Source: Novacetimonas maltaceti (GTDB taxonomy: Bacteria > Pseudomonadota > Alphaproteobacteria > Acetobacterales > Acetobacteraceae). From it: a DNA stretch of 33,591 bases. Position 1 is the stretch's first letter. The number at the start of each line of letters is the position of its first letter. The stretch is taken from assembly GCF_002906255.1 (NCBI RefSeq), contig NZ_POTC01000035.1, positions 1 to 33,591 of the forward strand, given 5' to 3'. Of this stretch, positions 1 through 7,339 are shown piece by piece. The notes beneath the pieces were generated by a model that saw only the letters and a program-made list of their open reading frames with translations, had not been told where the DNA came from and made no database searches. The position numbers and the translations under genes were made by a program.

Positions 1-374
1 CCGGCAGGGATCGCGATCCCTGCACCCTGATTCATTAAAAGTCATGGTTTCCAAAGGGTAATACCCTTTGGTGGGGGGCTCGGGGGCAAAGCCCCTGAGG
101 CAGTCGGCGCATGCAACACCCGGGCTCCGCCCGGACCCGGCAGGGATCGCGATCCCTGCACCCTGATTCATTAAAAGTCATGGTTTCCAAAGGGTAATAC
201 CCTTTGGTGGGGGGCTCGGGGGCAAAGCCCCTGAGGCAGTCGGCGCATGCAACACCCGGGCTCTGCCCGGACCCGGCAGGGATCGCGATCCCTGCACCCT
301 GATTCATTAAAAGTCATGGTTTCCAAAGGGTCATGCCCTTTGGTGGGGGTCTCGGGGGCAAAGCCCCTGAGGGG
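1..374 (-). repeat. Structured intergenic repeat array A (3 units, reverse orientation)
   Basis: Three tandem units with a period of 136 bp: the palindrome CAGGGATCGCGATCCCTG begins at 5, 141 and 277. Each unit carries four dyads: a GGGGC/GCCCC hairpin, a CCAAAGGG/CCCTTTGG hairpin, the 18-bp palindrome, and a CCGGGC/GCCCGG hairpin. The first unit is cut by the window edge. Open reading frames over this array are artefacts of the repeat. The array ends about 110 bp before the first gene. Confidence 0.9.
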
Positions 375-436
375 CGGCATCACAAATAACGGAAGACACA
401 GGCCTTTTCCCCGCACGCTGCGTTACTGCCTGCGCC

Positions 437-455
437 GCGGTGCATCCTGCACCGC
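437..455. promoter_or_regulatory. Perfect 8-bp inverted repeat upstream of the acetoin reductase gene
   Basis: GCGGTGCA and TGCACCGC flank a 3-base TCC spacer, ending 27 bp before the ATG at 483. The position suits an operator or a 5'-leader hairpin. No regulator can be assigned; the role is inferred from position and symmetry only. Confidence 0.35.
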
Positions 456-482
456 CGGGACAGTAAAGAAAGAACAGCGTTC

Positions 483-1262
483 ATGTCTCTTGTTGGAAAA
501 GTGGCGGTCGTGACGGGTGCGGCACAGGGCATCGGGCGCGGCATTGCGCTGCGTCTGGCGCGTGAGGGCGCGGATGTGGCGCTGGTGGATATGAACACCG
601 ACCGGCTGGCGCAGGTGCGCGCCGAAATCATGGCGCTGGGCCGCCGGGCCATGACGCTGGTGGCGGACATCAGCGTGCGCGAACAGGTCTTTGCCACCGT
701 CACGCAGACGGTGGAGCAGCTGGGCGGTGTTGACATCATGGTCAACAATGCGGGCGTGGCGCAGGTCAAGGCGCTGCTGGATGTCCGGCCCGACGACATG
801 GGCCGCATCTTCCGCATCAATGTGGACGGGACGCTGTGGGGCATCCAGGCGGCGGCGGAGGCGTTCAAAAAGCAGGGCCGCGGGGGCAAGATCATCAATG
901 CCTGCTCCATTGCCGGGCATGATGGCTATGCCCTGCTGGGGGTCTACAGCGCGACGAAGTTCGCGGTGCGGGGCCTGACGCAGGCGGCGGCGAAGGAGCT
1001 TGCGCCCCATGGCATCACGGTCAACGCCTACTGCCCCGGCGTGGTGGGCACGGACATGTGGGTGGAAATCGACCGCCGCATGGCCGAGGAAACCGGCGCG
1101 CCCATCGGTGCGACCTACAGGAAGTATGTGGAGGGCATCACGCTGGGCCGGGCGGAAACGCCCGATGACGTCGCGGGCTTTGTCGCGTGGCTGGCGGGGC
1201 CGGATTCCGATTACATGACGGGGCAGTCGGTGCTGATTGATGGCGGGCTGGTGTTCCGCTGA
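483..1262 (+). CDS. budC: Short-chain dehydrogenase, acetoin/diacetyl reductase (meso-2,3-butanediol dehydrogenase) type
   Basis: A 259-residue cytoplasmic classical SDR. Seen in the sequence: the NAD-binding motif TGAAQGIG at residues 11-18, Asp at 36 ending beta-2 (points to NAD rather than NADP), NNAG at 88-91, the catalytic Ser142 and the Y155-x3-K159 pair. Overall resemblance is to BudC-type enzymes, which interconvert diacetyl, acetoin and 2,3-butanediol; this is by family recognition. The length is normal for the family. The ATG is the only good start. A second SDR follows 114 bp downstream on the same strand, so the two may be co-transcribed, but the gap allows a separate promoter. 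The substrate is less certain than the fold. Confidence 0.82.
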   Translation: MSLVGKVAVVTGAAQGIGRGIALRLAREGADVALVDMNTDRLAQVRAEIMALGRRAMTLVADISVREQVFATVTQTVEQLGGVDIMVNNAGVAQVKALLDVRPDDMGRIFRINVDGTLWGIQAAAEAFKKQGRGGKIINACSIAGHDGYALLGVYSATKFAVRGLTQAAAKELAPHGITVNAYCPGVVGTDMWVEIDRRMAEETGAPIGATYRKYVEGITLGRAETPDDVAGFVAWLAGPDSDYMTGQSVLIDGGLVFR

Positions 1263-1376
1263 CGCCCGGTGCCCGCGCGCCCGTGCGTTCACGCCCGCGT
1301 GTGCCCGGTGGCGCGGGATGGGGCGGGTGGTGTACGCTGCGGTGGTACAAGTGCAACATCATGACAGGGACATGAC

Positions 1377-2162
1377 ATGAAGATCGACCTTGCGGGCCGC
1401 ACGGCCATTGTGACCGGATCGACCGGCGGCATCGGGCTGGCCATTGCCACGGGACTGGCGCAATGCGGCGCGCGCGTCGTGGTCAACGGGCGCAGGGCCG
1501 CAGCCGTGGACCGGGCGGTCGCCACCATCGCGCAGGCAGGCGGGGCGGCGGTCGGCTTCGTGGGGGACCTTGGCGCGGCGGACGGGTGCGCGGCCCTGGT
1601 GGCGGCGCACCCGTCATGCGACATCCTGGTCAACAACCTTGGCATTTTCGAACCGCGTGATTTCTTCGACACCCCGGACGAGGACTGGACCCGCTTTTTC
1701 GAAATCAACGTCATGTCGGGCGTGCGCCTGTCGCGCGCGTACCTGCCGGGCATGCGCGAACGCGACTGGGGGCGGGTGATCTTCATCTCCTCTGAATCCG
1801 CGCTGAACATCCCGGTGGAGATGATCCACTACGGCTTCAGCAAGACGGCGCAGGTCGCCATCGCCCGTGGCCTTGCCGAACGCATGGCCGGGACGAACGT
1901 GACGGTCAATTCGGTCCTGCCGGGGCCGACGCTTTCGGAAGGGCTTGCGGAAATGCTGCGCCCGGAGCAGGAAAAAACCGGAAAGACGCTGGAGGAAGTC
2001 GCTGCCGATTTCGTGATGGAGCACCGTCCCTCCTCCATCATCCGCCGCGCCGCAACCGTGGAGGAAGTGGCGAACATGGTGATCTATCTTGCCTCTCCCC
2101 TTGCGTCGGCCACCACGGGGGCGTCGGTGCGGGTCGATGGCGGGGTGCTGAGCGTCATCTGA
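1377..2162 (+). CDS. SDR family NAD(P)-dependent oxidoreductase
   Basis: A 261-residue short-chain dehydrogenase. It has the TGSTGGIG cofactor motif at 13-20, NNLG at 86-89 in place of the usual NNAG, Ser139 and the Y152-x3-K156 catalytic pair. Arg39-Arg40 after beta-2 suggest a preference for NADP(H). It is only distantly similar to the upstream SDR, so it is not a recent duplicate. Related proteins are often annotated as 3-oxoacyl-ACP reductase-like, but nothing here fixes the substrate. It lies between budC-like SDR and an imine-reductase-type gene, all on the plus strand. A partial structured element begins 5 bp after its stop. Confidence 0.8.
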   Translation: MKIDLAGRTAIVTGSTGGIGLAIATGLAQCGARVVVNGRRAAAVDRAVATIAQAGGAAVGFVGDLGAADGCAALVAAHPSCDILVNNLGIFEPRDFFDTPDEDWTRFFEINVMSGVRLSRAYLPGMRERDWGRVIFISSESALNIPVEMIHYGFSKTAQVAIARGLAERMAGTNVTVNSVLPGPTLSEGLAEMLRPEQEKTGKTLEEVAADFVMEHRPSSIIRRAATVEEVANMVIYLASPLASATTGASVRVDGGVLSVI

Positions 2163-2166
2163 AGGC

Positions 2167-2203
2167 TTCGGGTGCCGCCTTTTTTAAACAGGGGGCACCC
2201 GAA
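2167..2203 (+). repeat. Stem-loop after SDR gene, fragment of the second repeat family
   Basis: TTCGGGTGCC and GGCACCCGAA form a perfect 10-bp stem around a loop containing TTTTTT. It lies directly after the SDR stop. The wording (GGTGCCGCC, GGCACCCGAAAAC) matches parts of the elements at 25995-26045 and 33134-33212, so it is probably a shortened member. It could stop transcription, but the T-run is inside the loop and not after the stem. Confidence 0.6.
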
Positions 2204-2297
2204 AACGCCTTTATGGTTTGACGGCCCCTTGACGGCGGGGGGCCGGGGCGGTGCAATCGGGATTGATTGCGGAACTGATACGGAAAGCACGATCCCG

Positions 2298-3221
2298 ATG
2301 AAACATTACTGCGCGACGCAGACGCAGGCGCTGCTGCCGTTCCCGGCGCTGGTGGACATGCTGGCGCGCACGGTGCGCGATTACGCGGGCGGCGCCATCG
2401 CGTGTCCCGAACGGACCACCATCCCCACGCATGATGCCGGCGGCGTGCTGATGTGCATGCCCACCGTGGGCGTGGACCTGGTCGCGGCAAAGGTGCTGAC
2501 GATCTTTGGCGCGAACGCGGCGCTGCACCTGCCCACGGTGCAGGGCATCGTCACCTGCGCCGATGCGCATGACGGGCGCTTCCTGTTCGGGCTGGATGGG
2601 CCGACGGTCACCATGCGCCGGACCTCGGCCATCAGCATGCTGGCAATCCGCACCTTCATCCACGGCCATGTGCGCCGCGTGCTGGTGATCGGCACCGGCA
2701 CGCAGGCCCTGGCGCATGTGGAGGCGCTGGCCGCGCTGCATCCCGCCATCGAGGTCGCGATCCGCGGCCGCACCCCCGAACGTGTCGCGCGGTTCTGCAC
2801 CCAGTACGCCACCGACCGCCTGACCCTGCGCCCCGAACTGGCCGAGGACGGGCCGTTCGATGTCGTCATCACCACGACCTCCAGCAGCACGCCCGTTTAT
2901 GACGGGCCGGCGGACCCGCGCTGCCTGGTGATCGGTGTGGGGGCCTATCGCCCCGACATGGCCGAAATCGCCCCGTCCGTCGTGCGCGCCAGCCAGGTCT
3001 ATGTCGATGACCCCGTCGGCGCCCCGTCCGAGGCCGGGGACATCCTGCAGGCCGGACTGCCATGGGACGAGGTGCGCGCGCTGGCGCAGGCGCTTGAGAC
3101 GCCGCCCGACCGGACGCGGCCCGTGTTCTTCAAATCCGTGGGGTGCGCGGCATGGGACCTCGCCGCCTGCCGCGTCGCACGCGACATGCAGGCCCGCGCC
3201 GGGGATGACGCCGGGATGTGA
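2298..3221 (+). CDS. Ornithine cyclodeaminase / mu-crystallin family protein (imine reductase type)
   Basis: A 307-residue protein of the OCD/mu-crystallin family. The family includes ornithine cyclodeaminase, alanine dehydrogenase (archaeal) and delta-1-pyrroline/piperideine-2-carboxylate reductases. Visible are the N-terminal substrate domain with RRTSA at 107-111 and a Rossmann motif GTGTQA at 132-137 following VLVI. The overall appearance is closest to the ketimine reductase branch, which acts in hydroxyproline or D-lysine type pathways; this is recognition, not proof. The ATG at 2298 is chosen over a GTG at 2172 because the extra 42 residues are low-quality and overlap the stem-loop at 2167-2203; GGAAAG lies 12 bp upstream of the ATG. 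It is followed at once by repeat array B. Confidence 0.75.
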   Translation: MKHYCATQTQALLPFPALVDMLARTVRDYAGGAIACPERTTIPTHDAGGVLMCMPTVGVDLVAAKVLTIFGANAALHLPTVQGIVTCADAHDGRFLFGLDGPTVTMRRTSAISMLAIRTFIHGHVRRVLVIGTGTQALAHVEALAALHPAIEVAIRGRTPERVARFCTQYATDRLTLRPELAEDGPFDVVITTTSSSTPVYDGPADPRCLVIGVGAYRPDMAEIAPSVVRASQVYVDDPVGAPSEAGDILQAGLPWDEVRALAQALETPPDRTRPVFFKSVGCAAWDLAACRVARDMQARAGDDAGM

Positions 3222-3227
3222 CAGGGG

Positions 3228-3680
3228 GGCCGCCCGAATGTTGCGTGCGGCGACTGCCTCAGGGGCGTTGCCCCCGAACCCCCACCAAAGGGTATTACCC
3301 TTTGGAAACCAGTAGTTTTAGACAGATCAGGGTGCAGAAAGCGCGCTCCCTGCCGGGTCCGGAGCAAGCCGCCCGGGTGTTGCACGCGCCGACTGTCTCA
3401 GGGGCCTTGCCCCCGCCCCCCCACCAAAGGGCATTGCCCTTTGGAAACCAATACTTTTAGACAGATCAGGGTGCAGGGATCGTGATCCCTGCCGGGTCCG
3501 GAGCAAGCCGCCCGGATATTACACGCGCCGACTGCCTCAGGGGCGTTGCCCCTGAAACCCCACCAAAGGGCATTGCCCTTTGGAAACCAGTAGTTTTAGA
3601 CAGATCAGGGTGCAGGGATCGTGATCCCTGCCGGGTTCGGGCAGAGCCCGGACATTACACGCGCCGACTGCCTCAGGGGC
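3228..3680 (+). repeat. Structured repeat array B (about 3.5 units, forward)
   Basis: Units repeat roughly every 135 bp, starting just after the upstream stop codon with a partial unit. The central palindrome is CAGAAAGCGCGCTCCCTG (one decayed arm) in the first unit and CAGGGATCGTGATCCCTG in the next two. The last unit breaks off inside the first hairpin, after CTCAGGGGCG at 3671-3680, where unrelated AT-rich DNA begins. Confidence 0.9.
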
Positions 3681-3701
3681 GTATAATACCGTCCGGTCTT
3701 G

Positions 3702-4028
3702 TTAGTCATGTTTCATGAACAGCCGGATATCAAACTCCGCACCTTTCCGGGCGATGGTGACCTTGGGATACAGGCCGGCATTTGTTGTCACGTAGTCGCT
3801 GAAGTCTATTTTATAACTGTCAGCCCCAATCGTGAACATAAACCCGTCCTTTGTATTCACGATGGTCTTTTCATCCGCTCCGTTCAGAAAATCACGCAAT
3901 ACACCCAATGAATCGAAAACAATCTTCCCGTTCCTGCTGATATACATTTCATCAGGGGCGATTTTCTCTATATAAAACGTGTCCTTGTAGTTCCCGAAGA
4001 ACGAATTGAGAATATTTTTTATCTCCAT
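3702..4028 (-). CDS. Orphan small protein in AT-rich island
   Basis: A 108-residue protein that I do not recognise. It starts MEIKNILNSFFG and is rich in Asp, Lys, Ile and Phe, quite unlike the Ala/Arg-rich proteins around it. No signal peptide or membrane segment is seen; alternating hydrophobic strands suggest an alpha/beta cytoplasmic protein. The ATG at 4028 is chosen because AGGAG stands 8 bases before it; a longer form from 4067 lacks this. Codon use is AT-leaning and the upstream DNA is very AT-rich, which suggests horizontal acquisition. It is enclosed by arrays B and C, each of which ends in a broken unit facing the gene. Confidence 0.72.
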   Translation of the reverse strand: MEIKNILNSFFGNYKDTFYIEKIAPDEMYISRNGKIVFDSLGVLRDFLNGADEKTIVNTKDGFMFTIGADSYKIDFSDYVTTNAGLYPKVTIARKGAEFDIRLFMKHD

Positions 4029-4190
4029 TGCGCTTTCTCCTGATATGTTGTAGCTCAAATACATCAATTATCAGGCACGCAGCCACAATGTTTTACGAAT
4101 AAGATATATTATTTAAGTATTTATGACAAAGAGACTCCACAGTCTCCTACCTCTTTCCGCCTGAAAATCCCGCCCATTCTACAGCGTGGC
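4029..4190 (-). promoter_or_regulatory. AT-rich upstream region of the orphan gene with a hairpin
   Basis: On the minus strand this region contains AT-rich blocks around 4095-4120 (TAATATATC) that could supply a -10 box. A perfect 6-bp dyad GAGACT-CCAC-AGTCTC lies at 4131-4146. The 11-mer ACAAAGAGACT just here also occurs at 15126-15136 upstream of the second Hint gene. The promoter is a guess from composition. Confidence 0.35.
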
Positions 4191-4193
4191 CCC

Positions 4194-4496
4194 TACCGGG
4201 TACGGGCAGAGTCCGGATATCACATGCACCGACTGCCTCAGGGGCGTTGCCCCCGAACCCCCACCAAAGGGTATTACCCTTTGGAAACCACGACTTTTAA
4301 ACGAATCAGGGTGCAGGGATCGCGATCCCTGCCGGGTCCGGGCAGCGCCCGGGTATCGCACGCGACGACTGCCTCAGGGGCGTTGCCCCCGAGCCCCCAC
4401 CAAAGGGCATTGCCCTTTGGAAACCATGACTTTTAACAAATCAGGGTGCAGGGATCGTGATCCCTGTCGGGTCCGGAGCAAGCCGCCCGGGCGTCA
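4194..4496 (+). repeat. Structured repeat array C (about 2.3 units, forward)
   Basis: The array opens in the middle of a unit (TACCGGGTACGGGCAGAGT, equivalent to the part following the central palindrome), then has two full units with palindromes CAGGGATCGCGATCCCTG and CAGGGATCGTGATCCCTG. Its right edge supplies the stop codon and last codons of the minus-strand luxR-type gene. Confidence 0.88.
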
Positions 4497-5231
4497 CACG
4501 CTGATGAGGCCGAGGGCAAGTGCGCGGATGACGGTGCTGATGCGGTTGGGGCACTGCAACTTGCGCTGTGCGTTCTTGAGATGGAAATTGACGGTATTTT
4601 CAGTCAGCATCAGGATATCGCCGATATCGCCGGACGTTTTCCCATGCGCCACCCACGTCAGGCATTCGCATTCGCGCGGGGTCAGCAGGTCGGACGTGGG
4701 GTCCGTGCCCTTTGCGGCATTCAGCTGCTGAAAGCGTTCGTAATATTGCGACACCAGCATCGACAGCGCCATGCGCGTGCGCAGCGGCATGGTCCGTGCG
4801 TTTTCCCTCTGCCCGAAACTGGCATAGAATACGGACGCATCCGGCCCATGGATCGGCACGGCAAAGCCGTTGCGCAGCCCAAGGTCAAAGATATCATGCG
4901 TCAGCGCGACCGCCGGGCCGCTGATCGGGTCGCACGACCGCCATTCAAAGCCGGTCATGCTGCGCAATGCCCGCCGCAGCAGCGGGTCCACGCGGCCATA
5001 ATTGTTGCCCAGGTAATGGCGGATCCATGCGCGCGGATAGGTCGTCAGCACGGGGCGCAGGCCCCCGGGGCGGTATTTGGGCATCGTGCCCATCACGCAG
5101 TAAAAATCGCCCAGTTCATTGACTGCGTTCCGGAACTGCGTGGCAAGATCATCCATGTTCCGCGCACGAAGCAGCGCTTCCAGCGTATCCATGGTCCTGT
5201 CGCCAAAAACCTCAGCTGTCACGAACCTCAA
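4494..5231 (-). CDS. LuxR-family quorum-sensing type transcription regulator (GinR-like)
   Basis: A 245-residue protein with an N-terminal autoinducer-binding domain and a C-terminal LuxR-type HTH (about residues 182-240, beginning LTPRECECL). The ligand-pocket residues expected in acyl-homoserine lactone receptors are present: W69, Y73, D82-P83, W97 and G122. GinR of Komagataeibacter intermedius, paired with the synthase GinI, is the natural comparison. No luxI-type gene is in the window, so here it is either a solo or its synthase lies elsewhere. The start at 5231 has AGGA 4 bases upstream; ATG at 5192 (232 residues) is also possible. The stop codon falls within the edge of repeat array C. 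A perfect 18-bp palindrome stands 15 bp upstream. Confidence 0.85.
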   Translation of the reverse strand: MRFVTAEVFGDRTMDTLEALLRARNMDDLATQFRNAVNELGDFYCVMGTMPKYRPGGLRPVLTTYPRAWIRHYLGNNYGRVDPLLRRALRSMTGFEWRSCDPISGPAVALTHDIFDLGLRNGFAVPIHGPDASVFYASFGQRENARTMPLRTRMALSMLVSQYYERFQQLNAAKGTDPTSDLLTPRECECLTWVAHGKTSGDIGDILMLTENTVNFHLKNAQRKLQCPNRISTVIRALALGLISV

Positions 5232-5245
5232 TCCCGTCCTGCAAG

Positions 5246-5263
5246 AATGACCGATCGGTCATT
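5246..5263. promoter_or_regulatory. Perfect 18-bp palindrome, lux-box or TetR-type operator
   Basis: AATGACCGATCGGTCATT lies between the divergent luxR-type gene and the yaiI gene. Size and symmetry suit a lux box for the adjacent regulator; the GACCGATCGGTC core also resembles TetR-family operators. A TATAAT hexamer at 5293-5298 lies downstream toward yaiI, though no good -35 box is visible. Confidence 0.6.
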
Positions 5264-5382
5264 TTTCAGGGCGAACCTATCATAGCTATCTCTATAATGC
5301 TACAATCCACATGTCCCGTGTTACATATCGTCAAAGTGCGCGGCCCTTGCCACCGGCCCGACCGGGGGCCTAAAACCCCGTC

Positions 5383-5871
5383 ATGACCCGCATCTTCATC
5401 GACGCCGATGCCTGCCCCGTGCGTGACGAAACCTATCGCGTGGCGCTGCGCCATGGGGTGCATACGTTTGTCGTCGCAAACCGCATGATCGCCATCCCAC
5501 CCTCCCCCCTGATCGAACGCGTGGTCGTGACACAGGGCATGGATGTCGCGGATGACTGGATCGCGGAACATGCCCGCGCGCATGACATCGTGATTTCCGC
5601 CGACATCCCGCTCGCCGCGCGCTGCGTCGCCAGTGGGGCGTGCGTGCTCGACCCGCGGGGGCGGGTGCTTGATGAAAACGCCATCGGCATGGCGCTCGCC
5701 GTGCGGAACCTGATGGACGACCTGCGCTCCACCGGGGCCATCATGCAGGGCGGACGCGGCTTCTCGCGCGCCGACAGGTCCTCGTTCCTCTCCGCACTCG
5801 ATACCGCCGTCGTGCGTGCGCGCAAGAACGCCACACGCCCCAAACCGCCGCCCTTCGTGCCACCTGAATAA
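5383..5871 (+). CDS. yaiI: YaiI/YqxD family (UPF0178, DUF188) protein
   Basis: A 162-residue cytoplasmic protein whose opening FIDADACPVRDE is the hallmark of the UPF0178 family. The conserved Asp residues (D7, D9) and the later VISADIPLAAR stretch (about residues 70-80) suggest a PIN/NYN-like metal-binding fold, but the family has no firmly established reaction. Length is typical. The ATG at 5383 fits the family start, yet no clear Shine-Dalgarno is seen before it. It is divergent from the luxR-type gene and shares its 150-bp intergenic region, so the palindrome there could act on both. Repeat array D follows 16 bp after the stop. Confidence 0.88.
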   Translation: MTRIFIDADACPVRDETYRVALRHGVHTFVVANRMIAIPPSPLIERVVVTQGMDVADDWIAEHARAHDIVISADIPLAARCVASGACVLDPRGRVLDENAIGMALAVRNLMDDLRSTGAIMQGGRGFSRADRSSFLSALDTAVVRARKNATRPKPPPFVPPE

Positions 5872-5887
5872 GGGACCGTCGCACACC

Positions 5888-6152
5888 CTCAGGGGCGTTG
5901 CCCCCGAACCCCCACCAAAGGGTATTACCCTTTGGAAACCAATACTTTTAGACAGATCAGGGTGCAGGGAGCACGCTCCCTGCCGGGTCCGGGCAGCGCC
6001 CGGGTGTCTCATGCACCGACTGCCTCAGGGGCGTTGCCCCTGAAACCCCACCAAAGGGTATTACCCTTTGGAAACCATCACTTTTAGACAGATCAGGGTG
6101 CAGGGAGCGTACTCCCTGCCGGGTCCGGAGCAAGCCGCCCGGGTGCCTCATG
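5888..6152 (+). repeat. Structured repeat array D (2 units, forward)
   Basis: Two units between convergent genes. The central palindromes are CAGGGAGCACGCTCCCTG and CAGGGAGCGTACTCCCTG, i.e. the G:C version of the arm rather than the T:A version of arrays A-C. The right edge includes the stop codon of the minus-strand NUDIX gene. The location suits a bidirectional terminator. Confidence 0.88.
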
Positions 6153-6606
6153 CAGGGGCATCAGCCAGTGCCCGCAGGGCGACGCGGGTGGCAAGTGTCA
6201 GGGGATCGGGCAGGGCGTCGGGTTCAAACCAGCGCACGGCCGACAGCGCCTCCGGCTCGCACAGCAGCGCGCGGGCCGAGGTGATGGGCGTTGCAAGATA
6301 GACCGGCGCGACCCAGTGGGATGCGTCCTCCCGCGCGGTGGCGGGGGTGATGTGGTCCACCACGCACAGCAGGCGCACAAGGCGGATCACCAGTCCGGTT
6401 TCCTCCGCCACTTCGCGCCGGATGGCGTGTTCCACCGTTTCCATCCACTCCACCTTGCCCCCTGGCAGGCCCCAGTGCCCGGCCTCTGGCGGGCGGCGGC
6501 GGCACACCAGCAGGATGCGCCCGTCGCCACGACGCACCAGCGCACCGCAACCCACGCGCGCATCCGCCGCGCGGGCGGGACGTGGGGGGGCCTCCTCCTG
6601 CGCCAT
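6148..6606 (-). CDS. NUDIX hydrolase
   Basis: A 152-residue protein with a complete NUDIX box: GGKVEWMETVEHAIRREV leading into AEETGLV, which supplies the REVAEETG metal-binding core. The family hydrolyses nucleoside diphosphates linked to another group (X), in the presence of Mg2+ or Mn2+; substrates such as oxidised nucleotides, ADP-ribose or dinucleotides cannot be told apart here. The CRRRPPEAGHWGLPGG motif before the box is common in ADP-ribose/8-oxo-dGTP type members. The ATG at 6606 is chosen because a start further upstream would overlap the preceding gene. It lies 11 bp after the DUF2171-like gene and is probably co-transcribed. The last codons and stop overlap repeat array D. Confidence 0.86.
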   Translation of the reverse strand: MAQEEAPPRPARAADARVGCGALVRRGDGRILLVCRRRPPEAGHWGLPGGKVEWMETVEHAIRREVAEETGLVIRLVRLLCVVDHITPATAREDASHWVAPVYLATPITSARALLCEPEALSAVRWFEPDALPDPLTLATRVALRALADAPA

Positions 6607-6617
6607 GGGCCGCGGCC

Positions 6618-6848
6618 TCAGTGCGCGGGGGTGTAGGACTGAACGTCCTCGATCGTGTGGTTCAGCACCAGGCGGTTGTTCTCGGTGGAGGCCACCCACG
6701 CCGCCGGGATTTCAAACATGCTTTCGGCCGGCCCGTCCACCGTCACCTGGATCGTGCCGTCACCGGGCACGGCCGTCAGCGTGCCGACGCGGCCACCCGC
6801 GGATGCCATGACGTCACGGCCTATCATCTCTTGGGTTACTTCAGCCAT
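6618..6848 (-). CDS. DUF2171-like small protein
   Basis: A 76-residue acidic protein starting MAEVTQEMIGRDVMASAGG. The pattern of an initial I-G-x-x-V-x-A-S-x-G-x-x-V-G strand pair followed by a short beta-rich stretch resembles DUF2171/PRC-barrel-like proteins, which are often linked to stress in alphaproteobacteria; the role is unknown. The ATG at 6848 has AAGGA 6 bases upstream. A longer reading from 7067 is rejected because it is Arg/Cys-rich and overlaps the upstream gene. It precedes the NUDIX gene by 11 bp. Confidence 0.72.
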   Translation of the reverse strand: MAEVTQEMIGRDVMASAGGRVGTLTAVPGDGTIQVTVDGPAESMFEIPAAWVASTENNRLVLNHTIEDVQSYTPAH

Positions 6849-7045
6849 GTCGTGTCCTTTCATGTCGATGCCATGGCGCACGCGCGCACCTGTGTATCGG
6901 GGCATGTGTCCCCGACAGGCCCCTGCCCTGGTCCGGCGCAATGCCCCGTGTCGCGACAGGCAGGCCCGGCATCGTGTTTGCGGTAGAGCCAACTGTACCG
7001 ACTGACAGCGCCAACCACAACCCTGCCGGCCACAACCCCCATGTG

Positions 7046-7306
7046 CTACCCGCGCGACCGTCGCCACAGCGCGGCGATGACGCCATACAGGCTAACGCCG
7101 CTCCAGAACAGTTCGATGCACAGTGACGGCATGTTGAAATGCACGAACAGCGAGACCATCACCATCAGGCTGCCGCACAGGTTCCCCAGCGGATAGCCCA
7201 CGCCCGTCGTGTCAATGCGCCCGCGCAGGCTGCGGTAATACTGCACCACGATCACCACGGACCCGGCAAAGCCCACCATGTCCGCCGCGATGCCCACCCC
7301 CGTCAT
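7046..7306 (-). CDS. CBU_0592-like small membrane protein
   Basis: An 86-residue integral membrane protein with three hydrophobic segments (about residues 5-22, 40-58 and 61-79). The motif pattern of a Tyr-Tyr-x-Ser loop, a GNLCGSLMVMVSL helix and a Pro-Ser-x-x-IE-x-FW stretch matches the CBU_0592-type family of uncharacterised small membrane proteins, as far as I can recall. No enzymatic residues are apparent. It sits 33 bp downstream of the secreted-protein gene on the same strand, and about 200 bp before the DUF2171-like gene. Confidence 0.7.
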   Translation of the reverse strand: MTGVGIAADMVGFAGSVVIVVQYYRSLRGRIDTTGVGYPLGNLCGSLMVMVSLFVHFNMPSLCIELFWSGVSLYGVIAALWRRSRG

Positions 7307-7339
7307 GGCCCGCGCCCCGGCGGGGTGGCGGGCGGGGGT

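Noticed and set aside
1-374. CRISPR array
   Set aside because: The units are about 136 bp long, abut directly without spacers, and no cas gene is present.
35-416. Open reading frames over repeat array A and the other arrays (for example those at 3218-3718, 4186-4731, 8615-8896 and 14717-15150)
   Set aside because: They are translations of the tandem non-coding repeats; the same peptide is repeated in each copy, and hairpin-rich sequence in either orientation gives such frames.
2172-2297. Longer start for the OCD-family protein
   Set aside because: The added 42 residues overlap the stem-loop after the SDR gene and do not resemble the family N-terminus.
4494-5231. Paired quorum-sensing synthase (luxI)
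   Set aside because: No protein with the acyl-homoserine lactone synthase pattern is present on either strand nearby.
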